64,000 nucleotides of DNA from FEN-1297 sp963843605 (GTDB taxonomy: Bacteria; Bacteroidota; Ignavibacteria; Ignavibacteriales; Ignavibacteriaceae). This document shows, one piece after another, positions 36,519 through 45,581 of the stretch; position 1 is the first letter of the stretch, and the number at the start of each line of letters is the position of its first letter. The position numbers and the translations under genes are program-made. Under the pieces are notes generated by a model. The model had not been told where the DNA came from and made no database searches. It was given only the letters and a program-made list of their open reading frames with translations. Location of the stretch: NCBI GenBank assembly GCA_963843605.1, contig CAWJLA010000001.1, positions 806,001-870,000 of the forward strand, read 5' to 3'.

Positions 36519-36545
36519 TTATCGGAAGGAGCTTTTATTTGTTTA
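36519..36545 (-). promoter_or_regulatory. Sigma-28 promoter of flagellin
   Basis: The minus strand reads TAAA (36545-36542), 15 bases, TCCGATAA (36526-36519): full -35 and seven of eight -10 bases of the flagellar consensus TAAA-N15-GCCGATAA. It lies about 94 bp before the flagellin start. Confidence 0.88.
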
Positions 36546-36798
36546 GGCTATGAAATGATTAATTTCTGTAATACCCGTCAAAGCGTTTCTCAGCTGCGTT
36601 TTTTATACAGAAATTCATTTCACCGTATGGCGACATGAGAGATTTTGGAATTTAAATTCACATGATTGGCATCATGCGAAAGCTTAGCGAACAAATGCTG
36701 GTTACTAATAATTTTTTAATATTCGTCAAAAAGTATATTTCTAAACTTTTAATATTCAGTACATTGTAAAAATTACCCGATCGCTAAAATAAATTTAG

Positions 36799-37902
36799 TC
36801 AGGGCATGTGTTTCAACAAATTACATCTTTCCATTTCACTTAATTTTATTGAATATCTTTCTAAAATATTCTTACCGCCGGGTAAATTCATTAAAATATT
36901 CTTTACTGTATCTAGAAAGTCTTTGTTATATCCCGGCTGAGATAAGCTTTTTGCTTCAAGATCAATTAAAAGCAATTCATAAAGGAATTCCGGATTACTC
37001 TGAAATTCCGGTTTATTTATGTCTTGGTTTAGAGATGAATATAATTCGTTAAACTCTGCTTCGTCTTTCAAACTAAGCCTGTAAATAAGTGCTTTTAGAA
37101 AAAACAACTTTGTTTTTATATTGTTAACATCGCATCCGTAACTTTTCCTCAGCATTTCAATGGCCTCTACCGGCTTTAATCTTAAATTATCTTCATTCTT
37201 TTGTTCCCAGAAGTAAGTACCGATTCTTAGAAATGCTTCCGAATCGTTATCTTTTATTTTTTCGGCCTTCCAGAACCAGCTCAGCATTTTGCTGCGCTCA
37301 TTAATATTTTTTGCATTTTGTATATTTGCAAACAACTTTAGGTCTACATATTCGGCATTAAAAGAATTTATCATTAGAAATTCTTTAAAGTTATCAAACT
37401 CAAAAAGAGAAGGATAAAATAATCTTGGCCAATGATAGGTTAACGGGGTCGGAATACTAACAATTAGTACTCCGCCGCTTTTCAAAACTTTCCTTAGTTC
37501 TTCAATAGCATGCTGGGGATTGGCAAAATGTTCAAATACTTCAAAGGCAAATATAATATCGAACGAACCGGGGTTGTAAGGGAGTGAGTCAATATCAAGA
37601 TTTGCTTTTTGTAATGTTAATCCGAATTTTCTGCAATTTAAAATTGCTGAATCCGAAATATCAATTCCTTCCACATGGTTATTGTTTTTTAAATTACGTA
37701 TTAAACCGCCTTCTCCGCCTACGCCTATTTCTAAAATCTTTTTATTGACAATTCCTTCAGGAAAAAATTTATCCAAGATTTCCTTGTTTTTCCATTGAGT
37801 CATTTCGCTAATATCATCGCCCTGAGTCCAGTAATTTTTATAAAATTCTTCTGAATTGCTGGAAACTTCATCTTCGTTATTAAAAACAGTACTTACATCC
37901 AC
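36799..37902 (-). CDS. SAM-dependent methyltransferase with helical C-terminal domain
   Basis: This 367-residue protein has a class I methyltransferase domain (about 50-165). Motif I is KILEIGVGGEGGLI, an acidic residue ends the next strand (EGIDIS), and FDIIFAFEVFEHFANP and LKSGGVLIVSIPTP follow. The C-terminal half (about 190-365) is helical and repeat-like, perhaps TPR. It starts eight bases after the stop of a large glycosyltransferase-methyltransferase gene and is the last gene before flagellin. It may methylate the sugar placed on flagellin, or flagellin itself; the substrate is not shown. Confidence 0.85.
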   Translation of the reverse strand: MDVSTVFNNEDEVSSNSEEFYKNYWTQGDDISEMTQWKNKEILDKFFPEGIVNKKILEIGVGGEGGLIRNLKNNNHVEGIDISDSAILNCRKFGLTLQKANLDIDSLPYNPGSFDIIFAFEVFEHFANPQHAIEELRKVLKSGGVLIVSIPTPLTYHWPRLFYPSLFEFDNFKEFLMINSFNAEYVDLKLFANIQNAKNINERSKMLSWFWKAEKIKDNDSEAFLRIGTYFWEQKNEDNLRLKPVEAIEMLRKSYGCDVNNIKTKLFFLKALIYRLSLKDEAEFNELYSSLNQDINKPEFQSNPEFLYELLLIDLEAKSLSQPGYNKDFLDTVKNILMNLPGGKNILERYSIKLSEMERCNLLKHMP

Positions 37903-37910
37903 AATATATC

Positions 37911-40634
37911 CTATTTTAATTTCGCTTTTACTATATACTGAAAATGTTTCGATTCATCTTCAAGACTTTCAACGTTTATGCTTGCGTCTCTCATCGCGGA
38001 AACCAATCCTGTTGTTAACCCCTGCATTTCCGCAACGACGTATACGATATTAGTTATCTTTAACCCGGCTCTATCGAACATTTTAAATATGGATTGCCGT
38101 GTAAAGAACCTTAGGTGAGTGCTGTCCATTATACCAAACTTCTCATACTCCCAATTACCCTCAAGCAGTTGTTTTACAACCGACCAGTGTCTGACATTCG
38201 GAATGCTGGCTATTATCTCGCCCCCCGTTGATAATTTTTCTTTTATACTTCCAAGAACGCTGTTAGGATCTACAAGATGTTCCAGAACATCGGCAAAAAT
38301 AATCGTATCGAAATATTTATCCGGCAAATTATCCAGAGCTTCTTCAACCCCGCCGGGTATTACATTATCCAGGTTTCCTGCCGCAACGGATGCGGCTTCC
38401 TCGTTGTATTCTATCCCCCATACTTCGGCATTGAGTTTGTTTTTTAATGCTGTTGCCATCGATCCGGCACCACACCCCACATCCAGTATGGTTCTGGAAT
38501 TAGGATCAACTATTTGCTGAATATCGGGCCTGCTGTTGCGATAATATTCTTCTTCCTTTTTGCCCATCAGGCCGGAATTATTATTTCCGCCGGGTGTTTT
38601 TCCGTTTTCTTCCGATGTATTAATTTTAAAGGAAGGGTCTAAAGCCTGCAATTTTTCAAAAACGCTCAATGCTTTTTCCAACTGGTCCGATTTATATAGA
38701 AGCATTCCCAGTTTTTCGAGTATGAATTTATCGTTTGGATATTGACCGGATATATCATTCAGGACCTTTTCGGCATCTCCGGTTTTATTCTGTTTAATCA
38801 AATTATTTGCGTGTTCAATTGCCAGACTTTTCCAGTTGCTTTCGAGAAGTGTCGAATCATCACCCTCCAGATAAGACACTCCTTTCCATTTGTTCCAGAA
38901 AAGCTTTCTGTTCCGTTCAAGAATTTCTCCTGCGGTTTCCTCTTTATCGAAATAATTAATTTTTCTCAATGCTCTTATGGAACCGCTCCATTCGTGTTCG
39001 TATCCGTTAATGGGTACGATATATGACTTCAATCCGTTCATCTTAACTTGCAGCCCCATGTCCCATTCTTCGAAATAGCAGGGAGTATACTGATTATCAA
39101 ACTTCAGCACTCCGCTGTTAAACAACTCCGTTTTAACCGCAAATAAAAATCCTGAGACGGCATCAACTTCAATCGGTTCTTTAAAAGTACCTTTGTTGAA
39201 ATACACCATATCTTTAGCCGTTTCAAAATTAAAAAAAGAACCTTGCGGACCTACCATAGCGGCATTAGGAAGTCTGTTCAAGAACTTTTCCATATTCTCG
39301 ATCGTCGCTTGTGTTAGGTGGAGATCTGAATTTAATACAAAAGTAACGGGAGTCTGAGATATGTTTAAACCTATGTTCCAGGCTCTGGAAACTCCTATAT
39401 TTTTTTTCATTGTAGCGTAATGGTCAATTCTGGGATGATCCTTTAATTTCTCTGCCATCTCCAATGAATTAAAAATTACAATAACTTCTCCCGGAATATT
39501 TTTTAAATCCTCAAGCAGTTTAACAATGTTGTACGGGCTTGCTGGCGACATATCAAGAACGGGTATTACAAAGCTTCTTCCATTATTCGCGGATGTTTTA
39601 TTCTTATTTATTTCCATTTTAACCGGAGCCGAAACTTTATCGATTGATCTGAAGCGCCACTCATCGGCTGTAGGTGTATCTTTTTTTTCTCCGAAACTTA
39701 CTTTTAAAATTTCATCAACCCTGTGAGAATATGTGTGAGCATTGTTAATTATTTGTCTGCCGTTTGCGGCAATTTTTTCTCTTTCTTCTTCATGCGCCAA
39801 ATAATATTTTACTTTATCAACTATATCATCATCCGAATAAATTCCCAAGTCTTCCCCGTCCTTAAACATTTCTTCCTGACCGCTGTTTTTTGCAAGATCA
39901 GTCAGTAGAAAAGAACCTGTGGACATTGCTTCGAAGAGCCGCATATTAAGATCATTACGGATGGCGTTATTAAATACTATTTTCGACGACGAAAAGAATT
40001 CCGCCATTTCATCCAGCCAGCATCTTTTATATCCTACTTTTGCTACCGAATTTATCTTATTCAGCAGATCCTGTCTTCTTTTATGAAGTTCCGAATTAAC
40101 CGAACCGACGAACCCGACATCAAAAATCTTTTCAATTTCCTTTTTTGAATGTATTCCTGGATCTGCACCCAATGGCATCCAAAAAACATTTTCAATTCCT
40201 TCTTTTTTAAATTCCGGTATATATTCTCTTTGTGCTATAAAAATATAATCAAAATTTTTAGCCCATTTCAGATGCGTCTGCAGACTTAAATGAGTATCTA
40301 TTAAATAACAAGCCGTCGGGAACCCTTTCCCTTTTACATTTTTAGGAAAAAATCCGGCAGCTGATTCTACCCACAGAAATAAATCGGGATATGCGTGGCC
40401 CGGAATTGCTTCCAGAATTTTGTTAAAATCCAGTTCGCCGAAATTTGTAGCAACAGTATGGTCCTTAAAAGGCTGCCTTATATCTTCTAATTGCCATTGT
40501 TTTATTATTTGTTCCGGTAACTTCGGTCCGCATGTAATCACTCTATGTTTTTTTCTTAATGCATTCTCGAAATACACGGCGGTAGTTATGGGAAATGAAA
40601 CATAGGACAACCATATTAACGGATTGCTATTCAT
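37911..40634 (-). CDS. Fused glycosyltransferase (CgeB-like GT + GT2) - TPR - methyltransferase
   Basis: This is a 907-residue cytoplasmic protein. A CgeB/Glyco_trans_1_2-type GT-B domain spans about 1-320 (AKVGYKRCW, SKIVFNNAIRNDLNMRLFEAMSTGSFLLTD). A GT2-type GT-A domain spans about 350-590 (VIPVLDMSPASPYNIVKLLED, NSDLHL as DxD-like site, GFLFAVKTELF). TPR-like helices occupy about 625-680. A SAM methyltransferase spans about 700-905 (ILDVGCGAGSMATAL, IIFADVLEHLVDP, HLRFFTRQSIFKMF). Its domain string makes it able to add two sugars and methylate one. The gene is intact, unlike several neighbours. Target: flagellin or another surface polymer, by position only. Confidence 0.88.
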   Translation of the reverse strand: MNSNPLIWLSYVSFPITTAVYFENALRKKHRVITCGPKLPEQIIKQWQLEDIRQPFKDHTVATNFGELDFNKILEAIPGHAYPDLFLWVESAAGFFPKNVKGKGFPTACYLIDTHLSLQTHLKWAKNFDYIFIAQREYIPEFKKEGIENVFWMPLGADPGIHSKKEIEKIFDVGFVGSVNSELHKRRQDLLNKINSVAKVGYKRCWLDEMAEFFSSSKIVFNNAIRNDLNMRLFEAMSTGSFLLTDLAKNSGQEEMFKDGEDLGIYSDDDIVDKVKYYLAHEEEREKIAANGRQIINNAHTYSHRVDEILKVSFGEKKDTPTADEWRFRSIDKVSAPVKMEINKNKTSANNGRSFVIPVLDMSPASPYNIVKLLEDLKNIPGEVIVIFNSLEMAEKLKDHPRIDHYATMKKNIGVSRAWNIGLNISQTPVTFVLNSDLHLTQATIENMEKFLNRLPNAAMVGPQGSFFNFETAKDMVYFNKGTFKEPIEVDAVSGFLFAVKTELFNSGVLKFDNQYTPCYFEEWDMGLQVKMNGLKSYIVPINGYEHEWSGSIRALRKINYFDKEETAGEILERNRKLFWNKWKGVSYLEGDDSTLLESNWKSLAIEHANNLIKQNKTGDAEKVLNDISGQYPNDKFILEKLGMLLYKSDQLEKALSVFEKLQALDPSFKINTSEENGKTPGGNNNSGLMGKKEEEYYRNSRPDIQQIVDPNSRTILDVGCGAGSMATALKNKLNAEVWGIEYNEEAASVAAGNLDNVIPGGVEEALDNLPDKYFDTIIFADVLEHLVDPNSVLGSIKEKLSTGGEIIASIPNVRHWSVVKQLLEGNWEYEKFGIMDSTHLRFFTRQSIFKMFDRAGLKITNIVYVVAEMQGLTTGLVSAMRDASINVESLEDESKHFQYIVKAKLK

Positions 40635-40982
40635 GTATTTTCCTTAAATAGATTTCGTTTTTTAATTAATATCTAAAATTTTTTATTCCCCGGTAATCAA
40701 TACTCAAATCGGCATATACACTTAGTATTCACCTCTTTAACTATATCATTATAATAAAATGCCATATGCATCGAATATAATCCGACACTAATTTTATGCC
40801 ATGCAAAGGCTATGATATAGGTAAAAAAAAGGCTTTATTCAAAAGGAAGGTGGATATTATTAGCCATTTTAATTTATACGCACAGTTAAATAAAACGATC
40901 TGGCCCCGTTCAATTATTTTATTCTGGCCCGAAAAATGTCCACTTTTTATTAACAACGAAGTAAATAAAAAGGGGAATTTTT
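40635..40982. other. Divergent intergenic region
   Basis: This 348-bp gap separates the minus-strand glycosyltransferase gene from the plus-strand GT8-like gene. A strong AAAAGGGGA ribosome site precedes the latter. I see no convincing promoter, hairpin or gene; the 72-codon plus frame at 40796-41014 overlaps the GT8-like start and looks spurious. Confidence 0.5.
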
Positions 40983-41846
40983 ATGAGCACCGCTGGAATA
41001 GTCCTTTCTTTTGATTCTAACATGTTTAAACAGGGTATGGATTCGATACTTTCTATAAAAAAGTATTGTGCCGGAAAAAACTATAAAATCAATGTCCTGG
41101 CTCTCGACCTTAATAATGAAGAAATTTCGTGGTTATTGGAAAATGGAGTCACCATAAATACTAATTACAAAATCCTACCCGGCCACCCGAACCAGAAAAA
41201 ATATAATTATTCTCAAACATGCAGGGCATTTTTACCAGAACTGTTTCCCGGATTTGATGTTTATATGTGGGTGGATGCCGATATTAGACTTTTAAATTCA
41301 CAAGGTTTGGAACATTATCTTAATAGACCTCTCGAAAATAAAGAGTCGATAGCAATTGTTCATGAATCTGAAAGCATGTACGAATCAGTTTCTAATTTCA
41401 GGATTTCCCGGAATTATCATTCAATGAAAAATGAACGGATTGCAAAAGTATACGGTAAGGAAATAGAAGAATTATTGCATTACTTCTATTATTATAATAA
41501 TGGGATATGGTCTATGCATAAAGATTCCCGGATTTGGTCAAAATTTCGGGAAACAATGCTGTACACTTTAAAGCAAGATTATTTCGATCACATCTTTGAT
41601 CAAGATGCCATGAATATTGCTATACTCAATTCGATGATTCCGGTAATATATACTCCCAGTACGATGAATTGGCTGTGCGCGGCTTCGTTACCTTTATATG
41701 ACAGAATAAATAAAAGATGGGTTACTCCTCAAGTGCCTAATCATTCAGTTTCGGTAGCGCATTTAATTGCATCAAATTCATATGTCGATTTCAACGGCAC
41801 ACAAATAAAGTGGTACGAATACTATAAAAAGATGGGTATTGCTTAA
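40983..41846 (+). CDS. GT8-like glycosyltransferase
   Basis: This 287-residue GT-A enzyme is probably a retaining sugar transferase. It opens with a nucleotide-binding strand (GIVLSFDSNMFKQGMDSILSIKK). The metal-binding DxD lies in YMWVDADIRLL (about 98-108). A later NNGIWSMHKDS and QDAMNIAILNSM follow, as in GT8/GT24-type enzymes. It is the only plus-strand gene in the glycan island and converges with the TPR-glycosyltransferase gene 73 bp away. The start is set by AAAAGGGGA about seven bases before the ATG. Donor and acceptor are unknown. Confidence 0.8.
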   Translation: MSTAGIVLSFDSNMFKQGMDSILSIKKYCAGKNYKINVLALDLNNEEISWLLENGVTINTNYKILPGHPNQKKYNYSQTCRAFLPELFPGFDVYMWVDADIRLLNSQGLEHYLNRPLENKESIAIVHESESMYESVSNFRISRNYHSMKNERIAKVYGKEIEELLHYFYYYNNGIWSMHKDSRIWSKFRETMLYTLKQDYFDHIFDQDAMNIAILNSMIPVIYTPSTMNWLCAASLPLYDRINKRWVTPQVPNHSVSVAHLIASNSYVDFNGTQIKWYEYYKKMGIA

Positions 41847-41919
41847 GGAAAAACATAATTAGCTACGGACAGAATCTAAAACTTTTAATAGCCCAAATTA
41901 TTTTACAGACTCTCTTTCA

Positions 41920-44559
41920 TTAAAAATTCAAATACTTTAATAATGATTCTGCGGAGTTTTTCCAGGTATATTTTTTCATAAATTCTCCTCCCCGGATACC
42001 AATATGTTTGATTTCCTGTCTATTTAAATATGCATATTCTAGTTTTGCTATTATTTCATCAATATCCGGTTCCTCCCAGTCGGCTATTAATTCTTTATTA
42101 TCATTATATAGTTTAAACTCATGCATGTGCTCTAACCGTAAAGAGTTTTCGGGAGTTAGTATGTCTTTATGACCGCTGTTATAAGATGCAATAACCGGTT
42201 TGCCGCAAGCCATATATTCCATTAAAACCAGATTTGTTCCCCCTTCACATCTATTCGGAAATAATCCGATATCCGAATTCAGATAAAGTTCACGAAGCTT
42301 ATTATTCGGAGTGATGGGCAGGGTTAATACTTTATCGCCGTCGATTCCATTAATTCTGCAAAGATTCACCATAAAGTTCTTCCAGGTTTCTCCCCTGTAT
42401 TCATATGTTATATTCTTGGATGCAGCCATGGAGTGCATGGTATGCGGCCACATATTATACCATGCATTAATCAGAACTATATCCGAATATTTCTGCTGAA
42501 GAATTTTTATTGCTTTCAGTACAAAGTCCTGGCCTTTGCGTAATTCGAATTTACCGCCCGAAAAGATTATAAAGAGATCATTCTTAGATTCGTTTTTGCC
42601 GGGATAAAATAGATCAGGATCAACTCCCTGAATCAATACACCTGTATTTTCAATCCCTCTTTCTTTTAATTTTTGCTCGTTCCAGGTAGAACCGCCCAGA
42701 ATAAGATCGTAGTTTACTGAATTTTTAACAGCGGCATCGCTTAATTCATATTCAAAAAATGTATAGCCGATATTCTTAGTTCCCCTTACCGGATACAACC
42801 CGCTGAAATCGTTATTGTTTAAAGCATGAAATACCGTTCCGTCTACTTTCCCGGCTCTAGCAATGTCTTCCCGTTCGTCAATGTTGATAATATCAATTTT
42901 TTGAGATAATTCCTTTTTCAGATATTTACTGCAGACACCCCAACCGAAATTCTCGCCCGAGGTGAGTCCCAGATAAAGCGAACGGGATTCCGGATTTTTG
43001 CTCTTACAAACAAAAACATAGTATTGATTATTTCCAGATTCATAATCGCGCACCAAATACAAACCTGTCTTTCTCAATAAAGATGCCCATACCGGTTTCG
43101 CATTTAAGGAAAGTATATTTGATTTTGAAATTAAATCTTCAGGTATATTTACTGAAGGAACCGAAATCACAAGTGTTCCGCCGGGATTCAATATTTTATT
43201 TAACTCAGTCAGAGTGTAAAATGGCGAAAGATTATACTGCAGTACATTATTTGCTATAATTACATCATAACATTTATCACCCGATTCATAGTAATATTTC
43301 TCTGAAGACGCGAATATATCTATCTCTTCTAGGTTAGAGGGTGAAATTTTGTCTCTCAATTTTCCTGCGGAACCTAAGCATAAAACGGTTGTATTTGAAT
43401 TGAAATTAATTTCATTCAAAATGCCGTCGTTCAATTCAAAGTTAAAAATATTTATACCGGACTTATCCTGTCTGATTAAAGCATCCGATATACTTTGAAA
43501 CTTATTATTAGGTCCTATCACGCTATGAGTTTTAATTTCATTTGAGCTAATTCCTTTTACCAAGTTTGTTAAATCCTTTTTTAGCTCAATAAATACCGTA
43601 TTCCAATCGCCTACGGCAGGTTGCCTATATAACTTCATAGTCGGATACCACAATGATCGGTTGCCTTCGAGCAGCCATCTCCAGTCCGGCATATAAGGGA
43701 GCAGTACCCATGTTTCTTTTCCAAGCGCCCCGGCCAGGTGTGCAACAGAAGTATCAACTGTAATAACCAGATCAAGATTGTCTATTATCGCCGCGGTATC
43801 CGCAAAGGATTTTATATTATCGTCCAGGTTCGTCAGCAGCAGCTGGTAATCTTTAACTTGAATTACAGGAAAACCTTTCTGAATGCTGTAAAAATGTGTA
43901 CCTTCAACGGACAATAAAGGCATGAATTGCTGCAGCCTAACAGACCTGTGCTTGTCGTTAGTATGGATCGGACTTCCCGCCCATACAATTCCTATTTTTA
44001 TTTTCTCTTTATCATCAACAATTTTCGACCAGCTGTTCTTCAATTTCTCGTCAGCTTTTAAATACGGAACTTTGGATGGTATATTACTCATATTCGTTTG
44101 AAAATATCCGGGCAGATTTAATAGAGGAATCTCATAATCATATTCGATATCGGGAGCAGAAACATAATTCCTTTCAATAATTTCATCGGCCCCGTCAAAT
44201 CCCTTTAAAAGATCATGCATTTCTTTTCCGCACTCAAAAATTATAGTACATCCTTTTTCTTTCAGCATAGGGAGGTACCGTACAAACTGCAGAGCATCCC
44301 CCAATCCCTGTTCGGCATATACCAGTATTCTTTTTCCCTTTAAATCGCATTCGGGTTTAAAAGGCTTATCGAATTTTCTTTTACCGAAATCCTTTCTGCC
44401 CGTTCTCCACTCGTATTCCTTCCAGCCCTCTTTAAACCGGCCGGAAACCAGAAGAGCTTCCGCTTTGTTGTAATGAGCCAGCACGCTGTCGGGACTTAAT
44501 TCAATTCCTATATTAAAATATTTAATTGCTTCGTCAATCTCTTTTTTCCTTAAATGCAC
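41920..44559 (-). CDS. GT9-like - methyltransferase-like - GT4 fusion (C-terminal part of a split TPR-glycosyltransferase)
   Basis: The 879-residue frame starts inside a TPR (LRKKEIDEAIKYFNIGIELSPDSVLAHYNKAEAL). A heptosyltransferase-like GT9 domain follows at about 75-340 (KIGIVWAGSPIHTNDKHRSVRL; ITVDTSVAHLAGALGK). A methyltransferase-like stretch lies at about 375-510, with a weak glycine motif (VLCLGSAGKL), and a GT4-type GT-B domain at about 525-870 (FIIFSGGKFELRKGQDFVLKA; RCEGGTNLVLMEYMACGKPVIAS). Upstream DNA in the same frame reads more TPR (NNNPSVSVAYSNIGFVHLR), so the start here is false. With two compensating indels repaired it joins the TPR gene at 44665-45564 into about 1214 residues. 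Confidence 0.82.
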   Translation of the reverse strand: MHLRKKEIDEAIKYFNIGIELSPDSVLAHYNKAEALLVSGRFKEGWKEYEWRTGRKDFGKRKFDKPFKPECDLKGKRILVYAEQGLGDALQFVRYLPMLKEKGCTIIFECGKEMHDLLKGFDGADEIIERNYVSAPDIEYDYEIPLLNLPGYFQTNMSNIPSKVPYLKADEKLKNSWSKIVDDKEKIKIGIVWAGSPIHTNDKHRSVRLQQFMPLLSVEGTHFYSIQKGFPVIQVKDYQLLLTNLDDNIKSFADTAAIIDNLDLVITVDTSVAHLAGALGKETWVLLPYMPDWRWLLEGNRSLWYPTMKLYRQPAVGDWNTVFIELKKDLTNLVKGISSNEIKTHSVIGPNNKFQSISDALIRQDKSGINIFNFELNDGILNEINFNSNTTVLCLGSAGKLRDKISPSNLEEIDIFASSEKYYYESGDKCYDVIIANNVLQYNLSPFYTLTELNKILNPGGTLVISVPSVNIPEDLISKSNILSLNAKPVWASLLRKTGLYLVRDYESGNNQYYVFVCKSKNPESRSLYLGLTSGENFGWGVCSKYLKKELSQKIDIINIDEREDIARAGKVDGTVFHALNNNDFSGLYPVRGTKNIGYTFFEYELSDAAVKNSVNYDLILGGSTWNEQKLKERGIENTGVLIQGVDPDLFYPGKNESKNDLFIIFSGGKFELRKGQDFVLKAIKILQQKYSDIVLINAWYNMWPHTMHSMAASKNITYEYRGETWKNFMVNLCRINGIDGDKVLTLPITPNNKLRELYLNSDIGLFPNRCEGGTNLVLMEYMACGKPVIASYNSGHKDILTPENSLRLEHMHEFKLYNDNKELIADWEEPDIDEIIAKLEYAYLNRQEIKHIGIRGGEFMKKYTWKNSAESLLKYLNF

Positions 44560-44664
44560 GAACCCAATATTGCTGTATGCAACCGATACACTCGGATTAT
44601 TATTTTCCCCCTCTTCGATATAGCAAGAGCTTCATAAAAAAGTTTAAGAGCTCCGTCAAAATCA

Positions 44665-45564
44665 TCAGCATATAGACCTGAGACTGCCGAGATTTATTAT
44701 AGCGTTGAAATAATCGGGCTTGTATTTTAAAGCCAGCCGGTAATATTTCTCTGCCTCTCCGTAATTTTTGTTAGTTGAATATAATAAGCCTAAGTTATTT
44801 AATGCATCCACATAATCGGGGTTTAATTCAATCGATTTTTGGTAGTGTTTTAAAGCCAGATCATTATTATCAAGATTTTGATAACAAACGCCCAGGCTGT
44901 AATGTGCTTCCGCATGATTATTATTTAAGGCTGTAATTTTTTCATAGTACTCTATAGCATTTTCGAATTCATTAAGATTAAAACAAATGATTCCCATCGA
45001 ATTTAATAAGTTAACATTTCCGGGATTTTTATCCGTTAGCTTGCTCATTTCATTTTTAGCTTCGGTGAAGTCGCCTTTTTGAAATAGATCAAATGCATGT
45101 CTGTATTCTTTCGAATTGTTGAAATCATTTGAAAGATTTGAAAGATTGCTCATTGCATTGGCATTGCCGGGTTTAACTTTTACAGCTTTCCGAAAGGCTT
45201 TTTCGGCTTCATCAAAATTCCCCATGGTTTTATAAATTATCGCGATATTATTATAGGCTTCTGAAAGAAAGGGGTTAAGCTCAACTGCTTTTAAATAGTA
45301 CGGCAAAGCATCTTCATTTTTTCCCTGATTCTGCAGACAGAGTGCAAGATTATAATGGGCCTCGGTATGAGTATTCCTTAATCTTAAAACTTCTTTGAAT
45401 AGATTTATCGCTTCGTCGTATTCTCCGGACTTTGATTTTATAACCGCAAGGAAATACAATATATCCGGATCATCAGGCTTTCTTTCTCTTAACCCGTATA
45501 ATATTTTCCCGGCGGATTGATAATCCTTATTCTCGAAATATTGAACTGCATCCTGATAATACAC
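44665..45564 (-). CDS. TPR N-terminal part of a split glycosyltransferase
   Basis: The 299-residue frame consists of about eight TPR units (for example TEAHYNLALCLQNQGKNEDALPYYLKAVELNP; AEAHYSLGVCYQNLDNNDLALKHYQKSIELNP). Such arrays bind the protein acceptor in OGT-like and GT9-fused enzymes. It stops inside a repeat after NLGSLRSIC. One base later the +1 frame reads YADDFDGALKLFYEALAI, a normal TPR, and then the original frame resumes. It lies 17 bp after a GT2-TPR gene. Confidence 0.85.
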   Translation of the reverse strand: MYYQDAVQYFENKDYQSAGKILYGLRERKPDDPDILYFLAVIKSKSGEYDEAINLFKEVLRLRNTHTEAHYNLALCLQNQGKNEDALPYYLKAVELNPFLSEAYNNIAIIYKTMGNFDEAEKAFRKAVKVKPGNANAMSNLSNLSNDFNNSKEYRHAFDLFQKGDFTEAKNEMSKLTDKNPGNVNLLNSMGIICFNLNEFENAIEYYEKITALNNNHAEAHYSLGVCYQNLDNNDLALKHYQKSIELNPDYVDALNNLGLLYSTNKNYGEAEKYYRLALKYKPDYFNAIINLGSLRSIC

Positions 45565-45581
45565 AGTAATGATTCTCCCGA

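Larger units (their letters stand above)
36426..36798. other. Flagellin upstream region
   Basis: This 373-bp gap holds the flagellin leader hairpin (36459-36478), its sigma-28 promoter (36519-36545) and a long imperfect inverted repeat (arms 36551-36570 and 36606-36622, TGAAATG...ATTTCTGTA) that begins five bases upstream of the -35 element. A small CATGAT/ATCATG hairpin occurs near 36661. No gene is visible. Confidence 0.6.

Noticed and set aside
40796..41014. 72-codon plus-strand frame before the GT8-like gene
   Set aside because: Overlaps the well-defined start of that gene, has no ribosome site and no family features.
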